From NCBI RefSeq assembly GCF_006349365.1, contig NZ_CP040899.1, forward strand, positions 3,286,001 to 3,350,000: a DNA stretch of 64,000 nucleotides. The letters are read 5' to 3'. The translations under genes and the position numbers were made by a program. This document shows positions 27,700 to 35,255 of the stretch, piece after piece; within the stretch, counting starts at the first letter, position 1, and every line of letters starts with the position of its first letter. The DNA comes from Georgenia wutianyii (GTDB taxonomy: Bacteria; Actinomycetota; Actinomycetes; Actinomycetales; Actinomycetaceae). The notes below the pieces were generated by a model that saw only the letters and a program-made list of their open reading frames with translations, was not told where the DNA came from and made no database searches.

Positions 27700-28962
27700 G
27701 TGAGACGCCGCCGGACCCGACTCCTCCCCCGCGCCCTCGCCGTGGGCGCCGTCGTCCTGGTCGCGCTCGGTCTGCTCGCCGGGCCCGGCGGTGCCGCCAC
27801 CGTGGGTGCCGGGCCGCAGGCCCTGTCCGTCGTCGAGGAGGACGCCGCCCGGTTCGAGGACCGCATCCTCCAGCTCCTCAACGCCGACCGCGTCGAGCGC
27901 GGGCTGCGGCCGGTCCAGCGTGCCGTCGAGCTCGACGTCGTCGCCCGAGCGTGGTCGGCGCAGATGGCGCGCGTGGACACGATGTCCCACAACCCGCACT
28001 ACACGCGGGAGATGCCGGCGGGGTGGCAGCGGGCCGGGGAGAACGTCGCGATGGGCTACCTCACCCCGGAGAACATGTACCGGGGCTGGTTCAACTCCCC
28101 CGGACACCAGCGCACGATGTTCCACCCCGACCACACCCACGTGGGCATCGGCATCGCCTACGCCCGGGGTGGTGGGATCCTCATCCCCTACGGCACGCAG
28201 AACTTCGGCGCCTACCCCGGGCTCACGCTGACCCAGACCCGGGCGCTGCCCGCCGACACCGCGCAGATCGACGACGGCGGGACCGGGGGCAGCGGGGCCG
28301 AGTACCACCTCGGCTACGACGGCACCGCCGAGCACGTCTTCCGGTACGGGAACGCCGGTGGCCGCACGTACGTCGGGGACTGGGACGGGAACGTCACCGA
28401 CACCCTCGCCTCCCGGATCGGGAGCACCTTCCACGTCCGGGACTCCAACAGCTCCGGCAACGCCACCCGGGTGGTCACCTACGGGCGGCCTAATGACCGG
28501 GTCTACGTCGGGGACTGGGACGGGGACGGCAAGGACACCTTCGCCGTGCGCCGCGGGAACGTCTACCACGTGAAGAACACGCTGACCGGCGGCCCGGCCG
28601 ACCACGTCATCGCCTACGGCCGCGCCGACGACGCCGTCCTGGTCGGGGACTGGGACGGGGACGGCAAGGACACCTTCGCCGTGCGCCGCGGCAGCGTCCA
28701 CCACGTGAAGAACACGCTCTCCGGCGGCCCGGCCGACCAGGTCGTCGCCTACGGCCGCGCCGCGGACGACGTCTACGTGGGCGACTGGGACGGGGACGGC
28801 AAGGACACCTTCACGGTGCGGCGCGGGCGCACCTACTTCGTCGCCAACGCCATCCGCGGCGGCAACGCCGACCACACGCTCACCTACGGCCGCGAGCGGG
28901 ACACGACGCTCGTCGGGGACTGGTCCGGGCGGGGCCGGGACGGGCTCGGGATCCGCCGCTGA
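27700..28962 (+). CDS. Secreted CAP-domain protein with five FG-GAP-like repeats
   Basis: A 420-residue exported protein. Residues 1-32 form a signal peptide (RRRRTRLLPRALAVGAVVLV core), and residues 48-180 form a CAP/SCP domain with LLNADRVERGLRPVQR, SAQMARVDTMSHNPHY and WQRAGENVAMGY, keeping the His and Glu of the CAP cavity, then NSPGHQRTMFHPDHTHVGIG. A linker leads to five 45-residue repeats, each with VGDWDGDGKDTF or a variant, which resemble calcium-binding FG-GAP/VCBS blades and probably make a small propeller or wall-binding module. The GTG start has GGGGAGA 4 bases upstream. It lies, oppositely oriented, inside the polyketide locus. Function unknown. Confidence 0.88.
   Translation: MRRRRTRLLPRALAVGAVVLVALGLLAGPGGAATVGAGPQALSVVEEDAARFEDRILQLLNADRVERGLRPVQRAVELDVVARAWSAQMARVDTMSHNPHYTREMPAGWQRAGENVAMGYLTPENMYRGWFNSPGHQRTMFHPDHTHVGIGIAYARGGGILIPYGTQNFGAYPGLTLTQTRALPADTAQIDDGGTGGSGAEYHLGYDGTAEHVFRYGNAGGRTYVGDWDGNVTDTLASRIGSTFHVRDSNSSGNATRVVTYGRPNDRVYVGDWDGDGKDTFAVRRGNVYHVKNTLTGGPADHVIAYGRADDAVLVGDWDGDGKDTFAVRRGSVHHVKNTLSGGPADQVVAYGRAADDVYVGDWDGDGKDTFTVRRGRTYFVANAIRGGNADHTLTYGRERDTTLVGDWSGRGRDGLGIRR
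28335..28960 (+). repeat. Five in-register 135-bp tandem repeats
   Basis: The codons for V-G-D-W fall at 28372, 28507, 28642, 28777 and 28912, exactly 135 bases apart. Units 2 and 3 are nearly identical in DNA over the GGGGACTGGGACGGGGACGG segment and what follows; units 1 and 5 are more diverged. Such repeats can expand or contract by recombination. Confidence 0.9.
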
Positions 28963-28969
28963 GCGACCC

Positions 28970-29515
28970 TCAGCGGGCCGACCGGTCCGCGGCGGGCGGC
29001 ACCGCGCCCTCCAGCGCGACGTTCTCCGTCCGGATCCGCACGGAGAGCAGGAAGGCGTTGGCGACGGTGAAGACGAGCGCGGTCACCCAGGCGCTGTGGA
29101 CGAGCGGGAGGGCGAACCCCTCGACGACGACGGCGACGTAGTTCGGGTGGCGCAGCCACCGGTAGGGGCCGCGCGCGACGAGCGGGAGGTCGGGCACGAC
29201 GATGACCCGGGTGTTCCACCGCGGCCCGAGGGTGGCGATGCACCACCAGCGCAGCACCTGGGCGCCGAGCGCGAGCGCGAGCATCGGCCAGCCGAGGGCG
29301 GGCAGGAACGGCGGGTCGGCCGCCCACACCTCGACGAGACAGCCGACGAGCAGGCCGGTGTGGAGGACGACCATGACCGGGTAGTGCCCGGCGCCGGTCT
29401 CCCGGCCGCCACGGGCGAAGGCCCAGCGGGCGTTGCGCTGGGCGACGACGAGCTCGGCGAACCGCTCGAGGGCGACGAGCCCGATGAGGACGGTGAAGAG
29501 CACCTGGGAGGTCAA
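28970..29515 (-). CDS. Isoprenylcysteine carboxyl methyltransferase (ICMT)-family protein
   Basis: A 181-residue membrane methyltransferase with about five hydrophobic segments. The SAM-binding C-terminal motif of the family is clear: TLGPRWNTRVIVVPD and then GPYRWLRHPNYVAVVVEG (about residues 116-133, RHPNY core). Start: TTG at 29515-29513, with GGAGG 4 bases upstream; it overlaps the polyketide synthase stop as TTGA. ICMT-like enzymes beside type III PKSs (BpsB in Bacillus, SrsB in Streptomyces griseus) O-methylate the alkylpyrone or alkylresorcinol product, so that is the likely role here rather than protein methylation. Confidence 0.85.
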   Translation of the reverse strand: MTSQVLFTVLIGLVALERFAELVVAQRNARWAFARGGRETGAGHYPVMVVLHTGLLVGCLVEVWAADPPFLPALGWPMLALALGAQVLRWWCIATLGPRWNTRVIVVPDLPLVARGPYRWLRHPNYVAVVVEGFALPLVHSAWVTALVFTVANAFLLSVRIRTENVALEGAVPPAADRSAR

Positions 29516-30636
29516 CGTGCCTCCAGCAGGACCATCTCGAGGCTGAAGCCCGGGCCCATCGCCATCATGAGGCCCATGCTGCCCGGGGCGGGCGCGGCGT
29601 CGAGGGCAGCGCGCAGGATGTGGAGCACCGATGCCGAGGAGAGGTTGCCGACGTCGCGCAGGGACTCCGTGGTCAGCGCGAGCGCCTCGCGGGGCAGGCC
29701 GAGCGTCTCGGCGAGCGAGCCGATGACCTTGGGCCCGCCGGGGTGGCACACCCACCAGCCGACGTCCTCGATGCCCAGGCCGTGCCCGGCGAGGAACGCG
29801 GCGACGTCCGCGCCGACGTTGTCGCGGACGAGGTCGGGGACCTCGGCGCCGAGGACGATCCGCAGCCCGCTGGAGCGTACGTCCCAGCCCATGACGGCCT
29901 CGGTGCCGGCGTAGAGCCGGCTCGCGGAGGCCACCACCCGCGGCGGCGCGCCGCCCCCGCCACGACCAGCGGCCCCCACCCGGCCACCGCTTTCGCCGAC
30001 AGCCGGGTCGTGCCCGCCGGCGAGCGGGTGGTCGCGCCCGACGGCGACGACCGCGCCCGCCCCGTCCCCGAACAGGCCGCTCGCCACGAGGTTGGCCCCG
30101 GAGCTGTCCCCGCGCTGGACGGTGAGGGAGCACAGCTCCACGCTCACCAGCGCCGCCACACCGCGCGGCCGCCCCTCGAGGAAGTCGTGCAGCCGCCCCG
30201 TCCCGGCGGCCCCGGCCATGCAGCCCAGGCCGACGATCGGCACGCGCACGACGTCGGCGCGCAGCCCGAGCCGAGCGGCGATGCGAGCCTCGAGCGACGG
30301 GACGGCGAGCCCGGTGATCGTCGTGGAGATGACGAGGTCGAGGTCCTCGGGCCGCAGCCCGGCGCGCTCGAGCGCGCCGGACAGGGCCCGCGCGCCGAGG
30401 TCGACGGCGGCGGCGATGAACGCGTCGTTCGTCTGCCCGAAGTCGAGCAGCCCGGCGTACTGCTCGATCGGCAGGGCGAGGTAGCGGTGGTCCACCTCGC
30501 AGCCCGCGTGGATGCGGCGCAGGAGCCGCTCGCCGCGCTCGTCGAGCCCGATGAGGTCGACCAGGGCGTCGGTGAGCTCCTCCTGGCGGTAGTGGTGAGT
30601 GGGCAGGACCGGCTCGACGGCGAGCAGGGACGTCAT
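29512..30636 (-). CDS. Type III polyketide synthase
   Basis: A 374-residue chalcone-synthase-fold enzyme. The catalytic triad is present: Cys139 in VGLGCMAGAAG, His298 in CHPGGPKV and Asn331 in DVGNLSSAS. It would extend a starter CoA (probably fatty acyl) with malonyl-CoA to alkylresorcinols or alkylpyrones. Near residues 201-231 is a Gly/Pro-rich insertion not usual in the family. Homology starts at the chosen ATG (30636). Downstream genes (ICMT methyltransferase, FAD monooxygenase) and the divergent UbiA prenyltransferase point to a modified phenolic lipid or meroterpenoid. The actual product cannot be read from sequence. Confidence 0.93.
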   Translation of the reverse strand: MTSLLAVEPVLPTHHYRQEELTDALVDLIGLDERGERLLRRIHAGCEVDHRYLALPIEQYAGLLDFGQTNDAFIAAAVDLGARALSGALERAGLRPEDLDLVISTTITGLAVPSLEARIAARLGLRADVVRVPIVGLGCMAGAAGTGRLHDFLEGRPRGVAALVSVELCSLTVQRGDSSGANLVASGLFGDGAGAVVAVGRDHPLAGGHDPAVGESGGRVGAAGRGGGGAPPRVVASASRLYAGTEAVMGWDVRSSGLRIVLGAEVPDLVRDNVGADVAAFLAGHGLGIEDVGWWVCHPGGPKVIGSLAETLGLPREALALTTESLRDVGNLSSASVLHILRAALDAAPAPGSMGLMMAMGPGFSLEMVLLEAR

Positions 30637-30705
30637 CTGGCGAGCGTACGTGCCGCCGGCGCGTCCGGCGCAGCGAAACAGGCACCCGCCTCCGCCCGGG
30701 CCACG

Positions 30706-30711
30706 TAGCCT
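30706..30711 (+). promoter_or_regulatory. -10 box TAGCCT, leaderless promoter of the UbiA gene
   Basis: TAGCCT-CGGCCC-GTG: 6 bases separate the box from the GTG at 30718. The 81-base gap to the divergent polyketide synthase gene must hold both promoters. Confidence 0.5.
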
Positions 30712-30717
30712 CGGCCC

Positions 30718-31521
30718 GTGCGTACCGTCCTCGCGCTCGTGCGCGCCTCGCACGCCCCGCCGACCGTCGTCGTCACGGCGCTGGCCGTCCTCCTCGCCGT
30801 CGAGGCGGGTCTCGCGCCGGCCCGCACGCTGCTCGTCGGGCTCGCGGTCCTCACCGGCCAGCTGACCATCGGGTGGTCCAACGACCTGCTCGACGCCGGT
30901 CGGGACCGGGCCGTGGGCCGGGCCGACAAGCCCCTCGCGACCGGGGACCTCGGCACGCGGACGCTGCGGTCCGCGCTCGCCGTCGCCGTGGTCGCCTCCC
31001 TCGCGCTGTCGCTCGCGCTGGGCTGGTGGGCGGCGCTGGCCCACCTCCTCGTCGTCGGCTCCGGCTGGGCCTACAACCTCGGGCTCAAGTCCACCGTCCT
31101 CTCCTGGGCCCCCTACGCGCTCGCCTTCGGCGCGCTGCCCGCGGTCCCCTGGCTCGCGCTCGACCCGCCGGCCCTGCCGCCGTGGTGGATGCTCGCGGTC
31201 GGGGCGCTGCTCGGCGTCGGCGCGCACGTCGTCAACGTCCTGCCCGACCTCGCCGACGACGACGCCACCGGGGTGCGCGGGCTCCCCCACCGGCTGGGGG
31301 CACGGGTGGCGGGCGTGCTCGCCGTCGCGGTCCTCCTCGCCGGGACGGCGGTCGCGGTGCTCGGCCCTGCCGGGCCGGTGCCCGCGTGGGGCTGGCTCGT
31401 CCTCGCCGCCGCGGGCGTGCTCGCCGTCGGCTCGCTCGGGCGCCCGGGACGGGCGCCCTTCCACGCGGCGCTCGTCATCGCGCTCGCCAACGTCGTCGTC
31501 CTCCTCGTCCGGGCCGGCTGA
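30718..31521 (+). CDS. UbiA-family prenyltransferase
   Basis: A 267-residue membrane protein with about eight hydrophobic segments. The first Asp-rich motif NDLLDAGRDRAVGRADKPLA (residues 60-79, NDxxDxxxD) binds the prenyl diphosphate through Mg2+; the second appears as LPDLADDDATGVRGLPHRLG. UbiA enzymes attach isoprenoid chains to aromatic rings or lipids. It is divergent from the type III PKS and shares its promoter region, which suggests prenylation of the polyketide, but menaquinone or another aromatic acceptor is also possible. Confidence 0.88.
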   Translation: MRTVLALVRASHAPPTVVVTALAVLLAVEAGLAPARTLLVGLAVLTGQLTIGWSNDLLDAGRDRAVGRADKPLATGDLGTRTLRSALAVAVVASLALSLALGWWAALAHLLVVGSGWAYNLGLKSTVLSWAPYALAFGALPAVPWLALDPPALPPWWMLAVGALLGVGAHVVNVLPDLADDDATGVRGLPHRLGARVAGVLAVAVLLAGTAVAVLGPAGPVPAWGWLVLAAAGVLAVGSLGRPGRAPFHAALVIALANVVVLLVRAG

Positions 31522-31566
31522 GCCGTCCGGCTGACGACCGGCCGCCCGGCGCCACCCGGCCGGTCC

Positions 31567-31576
31567 AGTACCCTCC
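31567..31576 (+). promoter_or_regulatory. Shared promoter element AGTACCCTCC (copy 1)
   Basis: The 10-base string AGTACCCTCC lies 47 bases upstream of the first binding-protein gene and recurs 36 bases upstream of its paralogue (33295-33304). TACCCT is a good -10 box, so both genes may be driven by the same kind of promoter. Confidence 0.45.
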
Positions 31577-31623
31577 GCCCAACGCGACCACGCGTTCCGA
31601 GGACCCGAGGAAGGACTCCCGCG

Positions 31624-32616
31624 ATGAAGCGCTCCCCCCTGGCGGTCGCCGCCCTGGCCGCCGTTGCCCTCACCCTGGCCGCCTGCGGCACGGAGGAGGA
31701 ACCCGGCGCGGACCCGGGAGCCGGCGGCGACGAGAGCCGCACCTACTCCATCGGGATCACCCAGATCGCGACGCACCCCTCCCTCGACGCCGCCCGCGAG
31801 GGCTTCAAGGCGGCGATCGAGGAGGCCGGGCTCACCGTCGAGTGGGACGAGCAGAGCGCCCAGGGCGACATGGCGACGGCGACGTCCATCGCCAACACCT
31901 TCGCCGCCGCGGACCACGACCTCGTGCTCGCCATCGCGACGCCGACGGCGCAGGCCACCGCCCAGGCGATCACCGACGTGCCGATCCTCATCACCGCGGT
32001 CACCGAGCCCGAGGGCGCGGGCCTCGTCGACAGCTGGGACGAGCCCGGCGGCAACCTCACCGGCACGAGCGACCTCAACCCGGTGCGCGACCAGCTCGGC
32101 CTCATCACCGAGCTCCGCCCGGACGTGGGATCCGTCGGCATCGTCGCGAGCTCGGGCGAGGTGAACTCCGAGATCCAGATCGACCTCGCCCGCGAGGCCG
32201 CCGCCGAGCTCGGCTTCGAGATCGAGGTCGCGATGGTGACGAACTCCGCCGAGGTCCAGCAGGCCGCCGAGTCCCTCGACGTCGACGCGTTCTTCATGCC
32301 GACCGACAACACCGTCGTCTCGGCCTTCGAGTCCCTCCTCCAGGTCGCCGAGGCCAAGGGCGTCCCGCTCGTGTCCGCCGACGGTGAGAGCGTCGAGCGC
32401 GGCGCCGTCGCGACCTACGGCGTGGACTACGAGCTCCTCGGCCGCCAGACCGCGGACATGGCGCTGCGGGTGCTGCTCGACGGCGCCGACCCGGCGACGA
32501 TGCCGATCGAGACGCAGTCCGAGCTGCTCCTCTTCGTCAACCCGGCAGCCGCCGAGCGGATGGGCGTGGCGCTGCCCGCCGACCTGCTCGAGGCCGCGGA
32601 CGTCGTCGTCGAGTAG
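31624..32616 (+). CDS. ABC substrate-binding lipoprotein, TrpX-like (copy 1)
   Basis: A 330-residue lipoprotein: the signal peptide runs to the lipobox TLAAC (Cys21). The mature part matches the ABC_sub_bind (DUF534/TrpX) family: ITQIATHPSLDAAREGFKAA, LAIATPTAQATAQAITDVPI, GTSDLNPVRDQ, and YGVDYELLGRQTADMAL near the C-terminus. Relatives bind aromatic amino acids or unknown small ligands. A paralogue about two thirds identical is encoded at 33341. A strong hairpin follows the stop, so this copy is a transcription unit of its own and must share the permease and ATPase encoded downstream. Confidence 0.88.
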   Translation: MKRSPLAVAALAAVALTLAACGTEEEPGADPGAGGDESRTYSIGITQIATHPSLDAAREGFKAAIEEAGLTVEWDEQSAQGDMATATSIANTFAAADHDLVLAIATPTAQATAQAITDVPILITAVTEPEGAGLVDSWDEPGGNLTGTSDLNPVRDQLGLITELRPDVGSVGIVASSGEVNSEIQIDLAREAAAELGFEIEVAMVTNSAEVQQAAESLDVDAFFMPTDNTVVSAFESLLQVAEAKGVPLVSADGESVERGAVATYGVDYELLGRQTADMALRVLLDGADPATMPIETQSELLLFVNPAAAERMGVALPADLLEAADVVVE

Positions 32617-32620
32617 TCGG

Positions 32621-32668
32621 GACACCCGGGACCTCCGGCCCGCTCCCGGGGCCGGAGGTCGGGGTGTC
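32621..32668 (+). terminator. Large hairpin terminator after binding protein 1
   Basis: GACACCC...ACCTCCGGCCC (from 32621) pairs with GGGCCGGAGGT...GGTGTC (ending 32668), an interrupted stem of about 17-18 bp starting four bases after the stop codon. No T-tract. Confidence 0.75.
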
Positions 32669-32691
32669 ATGGTCGAGAGGTGATCAGCAGC

Positions 32692-33204
32692 ATGAAGGTC
32701 CTCGTCGTCTACGAGTCCCACTTCGGCAACACCGGCCGCGTCGCGCGCGCCCTCGCCGAGGGCATGCGGGGTGCCGCGGACGTCGAGGTGCTCGACATCG
32801 AGCACGCCCCTCCGGTCTCCGAGCTCACCGCCGACCTCCTCGTCCTCGGCGCCCCCACTCACGTGCTCGGCCTCAGCCGGCCGGACTCGCGCCGCGAGGC
32901 GCTCGAGCGCGCCGGACTGCCCGACGAGTCGCGCAAGGGCATGCGCGAGTGGGTCGAGCAGGCCGACGAGCTCATGCCGCCGGTCGCCGTCTACGACACC
33001 CGCACCCTGGAGGCCAAGCTCCCGGGGAGCGCGGCGCGCGCCCTCGTCCGGCGGCTGCGCCGCCGCGGGGTGCCCGTCACGCTGCCCCCGGAGAACTTCG
33101 CCGTCCACGGCGTCGAGGGTCCCCTCGCGCCCGGTGAGGAGGAGCGGGCCGTGGAGTGGGGCCGCGAGCTGCTTCGCCACGCCCGTGAGCACCTCGCCGG
33201 CTGA
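32692..33204 (+). CDS. Flavodoxin-domain protein
   Basis: A 170-residue flavodoxin fold. The FMN phosphate loop is YESHFGNTGRVARALAEGM (residues 7-25, T/S-x-x-GNT pattern), and VLGAPTHVLGLSRPDSR marks the second FMN-binding loop. It is intermediate between classical flavodoxins and the MioC/protoporphyrinogen-oxidase-like group of actinobacteria. The ATG at 32692 has AGAGGTGAT upstream; an in-frame GTG at 32680 overlaps that site. It lies between the two binding-protein paralogues without obvious link to transport. Confidence 0.85.
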   Translation: MKVLVVYESHFGNTGRVARALAEGMRGAADVEVLDIEHAPPVSELTADLLVLGAPTHVLGLSRPDSRREALERAGLPDESRKGMREWVEQADELMPPVAVYDTRTLEAKLPGSAARALVRRLRRRGVPVTLPPENFAVHGVEGPLAPGEEERAVEWGRELLRHAREHLAG

Positions 33205-33249
33205 GCACCAGCCCTCCAGCGACGTGAGGACCGCGACGCGCGACCACCG

Positions 33250-33288
33250 CCCGCAGGTGCCCGTGAGACGCCGTTCTCGACCTGCGGG
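33250..33288 (+). terminator. Hairpin after the flavodoxin gene
   Basis: CCCGCAGGT (33250-33258) and ACCTGCGGG (33280-33288) form a perfect 9-bp stem with a 21-base loop, between the flavodoxin stop and the promoter of binding protein 2. Confidence 0.5.
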
Positions 33289-33294
33289 ACGTCA

Positions 33295-33304
33295 AGTACC
33301 CTCC
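33295..33304 (+). promoter_or_regulatory. Shared promoter element AGTACCCTCC (copy 2)
   Basis: Identical to the element before binding protein 1. Here it is 36 bases upstream of the ATG at 33341, right after a hairpin. Confidence 0.45.
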
Positions 33305-33340
33305 ATGGCACCCACGACCTGCGCTCAAGGAAGGACCCCG

Positions 33341-34339
33341 ATGACGCGCTCATCCCTCCGGCTCACCGGAGCCACCCTGGCCGTGTCCGCCCTCGTCCTC
33401 GCCGGCTGCGGCAGCGAGACGAGCCCGGGCACCGGGTCCGGGACGGGCAGCGACTCGGGCGACACGTACTCGGTCGGCATCACCCAGCTCGTCTCCCACC
33501 CCTCCCTCGACGCCGCACGCGAGGGATTCAAGGCCGCCCTCGCCGACGCCGGGCTCGAGGTCGAGTACGACGAGCAGAGCGCGCAGGGCGACCAGGCCAC
33601 CGCGACCTCGATCGCCACCACCTTCGCCTCGGCCGACCACGACCTCGTCCTCGCCATCGCGACGCCGACGGCGCAGGCCACCGCCCAGGCGATCACCGAC
33701 GTCCCGGTCCTCGTCACCGCCGTCACCGAGCCGCAGGAGGCCGGGCTGGTCGACAGCTGGGACGCCCCGGGCGGCAACGTCACCGGCACGAGCGACCTCA
33801 ACCCCGTCGCGGAGCAGCTCGAGCTCCTCACCGAGCTCGCCCCCGACGCCGAGACGGTCGGGATCGTGCACTCCTCCGGAGAGGTGAACTCCGAGGTCCA
33901 GGTCGAGCTCGCCCGCGAGGCGGCCGCCGATCTCGGCCTCACCATCGAGGTCGCGACGGTGACGAACTCCGGGGAGGTGCAGCAGGCCGCCGACTCCCTG
34001 GACGTCGACGCCTTCTACGTCCCGACGGACAACGCGGTCGTCTCCGGGATCGAGTCGCTCCTCCAGGTCGCCGAGACGAAGTCGCTGCCGGTCGTCTCCG
34101 CCGAGGGGGACACGGTCGACCGCGGGGCGATCGCCACCTACGGGATCGACTACGAGCAGCTCGGCTACCAGACCGGTGAGATGGCCGCGCGCATCCTCCT
34201 CGAGGGCGCCGACCCCGCCGAGATGCCGATCGAGCAGCAGAGCGACTTCCTCCTCATCGTCAACCCGGCCGCCGCCGAGCGCATGGGCGTGGAGCTCCCC
34301 GCCGAGCTGCTCGAGCGGGCCGACAAGGTCATCGAGTAG
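33341..34339 (+). CDS. ABC substrate-binding lipoprotein, TrpX-like (copy 2)
   Basis: A 332-residue paralogue of the protein at 31624. The lipobox is VLAGC (Cys23), followed by a Gly/Ser/Thr linker. The family landmarks are almost the same as in copy 1: VSHPSLDAAREGFKAAL, AIATPTAQATAQAITDVP, VTGTSDLNPVAEQLE and YGIDYEQLGYQTGEMAA. Differences cluster around the ligand cleft (TAVTEPQEAG against TAVTEPEGAG), so the two may differ in ligand or affinity. This copy heads the operon with the permease and ATPase, the permease ATG lying 10 bases after its stop. Confidence 0.9.
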   Translation: MTRSSLRLTGATLAVSALVLAGCGSETSPGTGSGTGSDSGDTYSVGITQLVSHPSLDAAREGFKAALADAGLEVEYDEQSAQGDQATATSIATTFASADHDLVLAIATPTAQATAQAITDVPVLVTAVTEPQEAGLVDSWDAPGGNVTGTSDLNPVAEQLELLTELAPDAETVGIVHSSGEVNSEVQVELAREAAADLGLTIEVATVTNSGEVQQAADSLDVDAFYVPTDNAVVSGIESLLQVAETKSLPVVSAEGDTVDRGAIATYGIDYEQLGYQTGEMAARILLEGADPAEMPIEQQSDFLLIVNPAAAERMGVELPAELLERADKVIE

Positions 34340-34348
34340 GCACCGGCC

Positions 34349-35254
34349 ATGTTCGGAGCAGTCGAGCTCGGCCTCGTCTACGCGGTGATGGCGCTGGGGG
34401 TCTACCTCACCTTCCGCATCCTCAACTTCCCCGACCTCACCGTCGACGGCAGCTTCACCACGGGCGCCGCCACGGCAGCCGTCCTCATCACGGCGGGGAC
34501 CTCCCCGCTGCTCGCCACCCTGGCCGGCGCCGCCGCGGGACTTGCCGCGGGCGTGGTCACCGGGCTGCTCCACACCAAGGGCGGCATCAACCCGCTGCTG
34601 GCAGGCATCCTCACCCAGATCGGGCTCTACTCGATCAACCTGCGGATCATGGACGGCGCGAACGTCCCGCTGCTGCGGCAGGACACCCTCATCACCCCGC
34701 TCCGGGAGAACGGCCTGCTCGGCGGGGCCGCGGCGATCGCGATCTTCGGCGCGCTGGCGATCCTCGTCAAGATCGCCCTCGACTGGTTCCTCCACACCGA
34801 CACCGGCCTCGCGCTCCAGGCGACGGGCGACAACGAGGCGATGATCCGCAGCTTCGGGGTCAACACCGACCGGACGAAGATCGTCGGCCTCGCGCTGTCG
34901 AACGGGCTCGTGGGGCTGTGCGGCGCGCTCATCGCCCAGTACCAGGGCTTCGCGGACATCTCCATGGGGATCGGCCTCATCATCGCGGGCCTCGCCTCGG
35001 TCATCCTCGGCCAGGCGGTCTTCGGCTCTCGCGTCATCATCGTCTCCACCCTCGCCGTCGTCCTCGGCTCGGTGCTCTACCGGGTGACCATCCAGATCGC
35101 GCTCCAGGCGGGCCTGGACCCCAACGACATGAAGCTCGTCTCCGCCGTCCTCGTCGTCATCGCGCTCGTGCTCCCGCGCTGGGGCGTCTTCCGGCGGGTG
35201 GGGGCGCTGCGCTCGTTGCGGCGCACGGCGGCGACGACGACGGGAGGCCAGTGA
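34349..35254 (+). CDS. ABC transporter permease (TrpY/LivH-like)
   Basis: A 301-residue permease of the BPD_transp_2 family with eight to nine hydrophobic segments. It shows YLTFRILNFPDLTVDGSF near residue 20 (the LivH-like N-terminal signature), ATGDNEAMIRSFGVNTDRTK as the cytoplasmic coupling loop (about residues 158-177), and ISMGIGLIIAGLASVILG. It forms the membrane channel for the ligand delivered by one or both binding proteins. It starts 10 bases after the binding-protein gene and is followed after one base by the ATPase gene. Confidence 0.9.
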   Translation: MFGAVELGLVYAVMALGVYLTFRILNFPDLTVDGSFTTGAATAAVLITAGTSPLLATLAGAAAGLAAGVVTGLLHTKGGINPLLAGILTQIGLYSINLRIMDGANVPLLRQDTLITPLRENGLLGGAAAIAIFGALAILVKIALDWFLHTDTGLALQATGDNEAMIRSFGVNTDRTKIVGLALSNGLVGLCGALIAQYQGFADISMGIGLIIAGLASVILGQAVFGSRVIIVSTLAVVLGSVLYRVTIQIALQAGLDPNDMKLVSAVLVVIALVLPRWGVFRRVGALRSLRRTAATTTGGQ

Positions 35255-35255
35255 C

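Noticed and set aside
29512..33192. A 1226-codon minus-strand frame running from the PKS through the UbiA and binding-protein genes
   Set aside because: Only the last third is the real PKS, which begins at ATG 30636; the rest is low-complexity antisense of real plus-strand genes.
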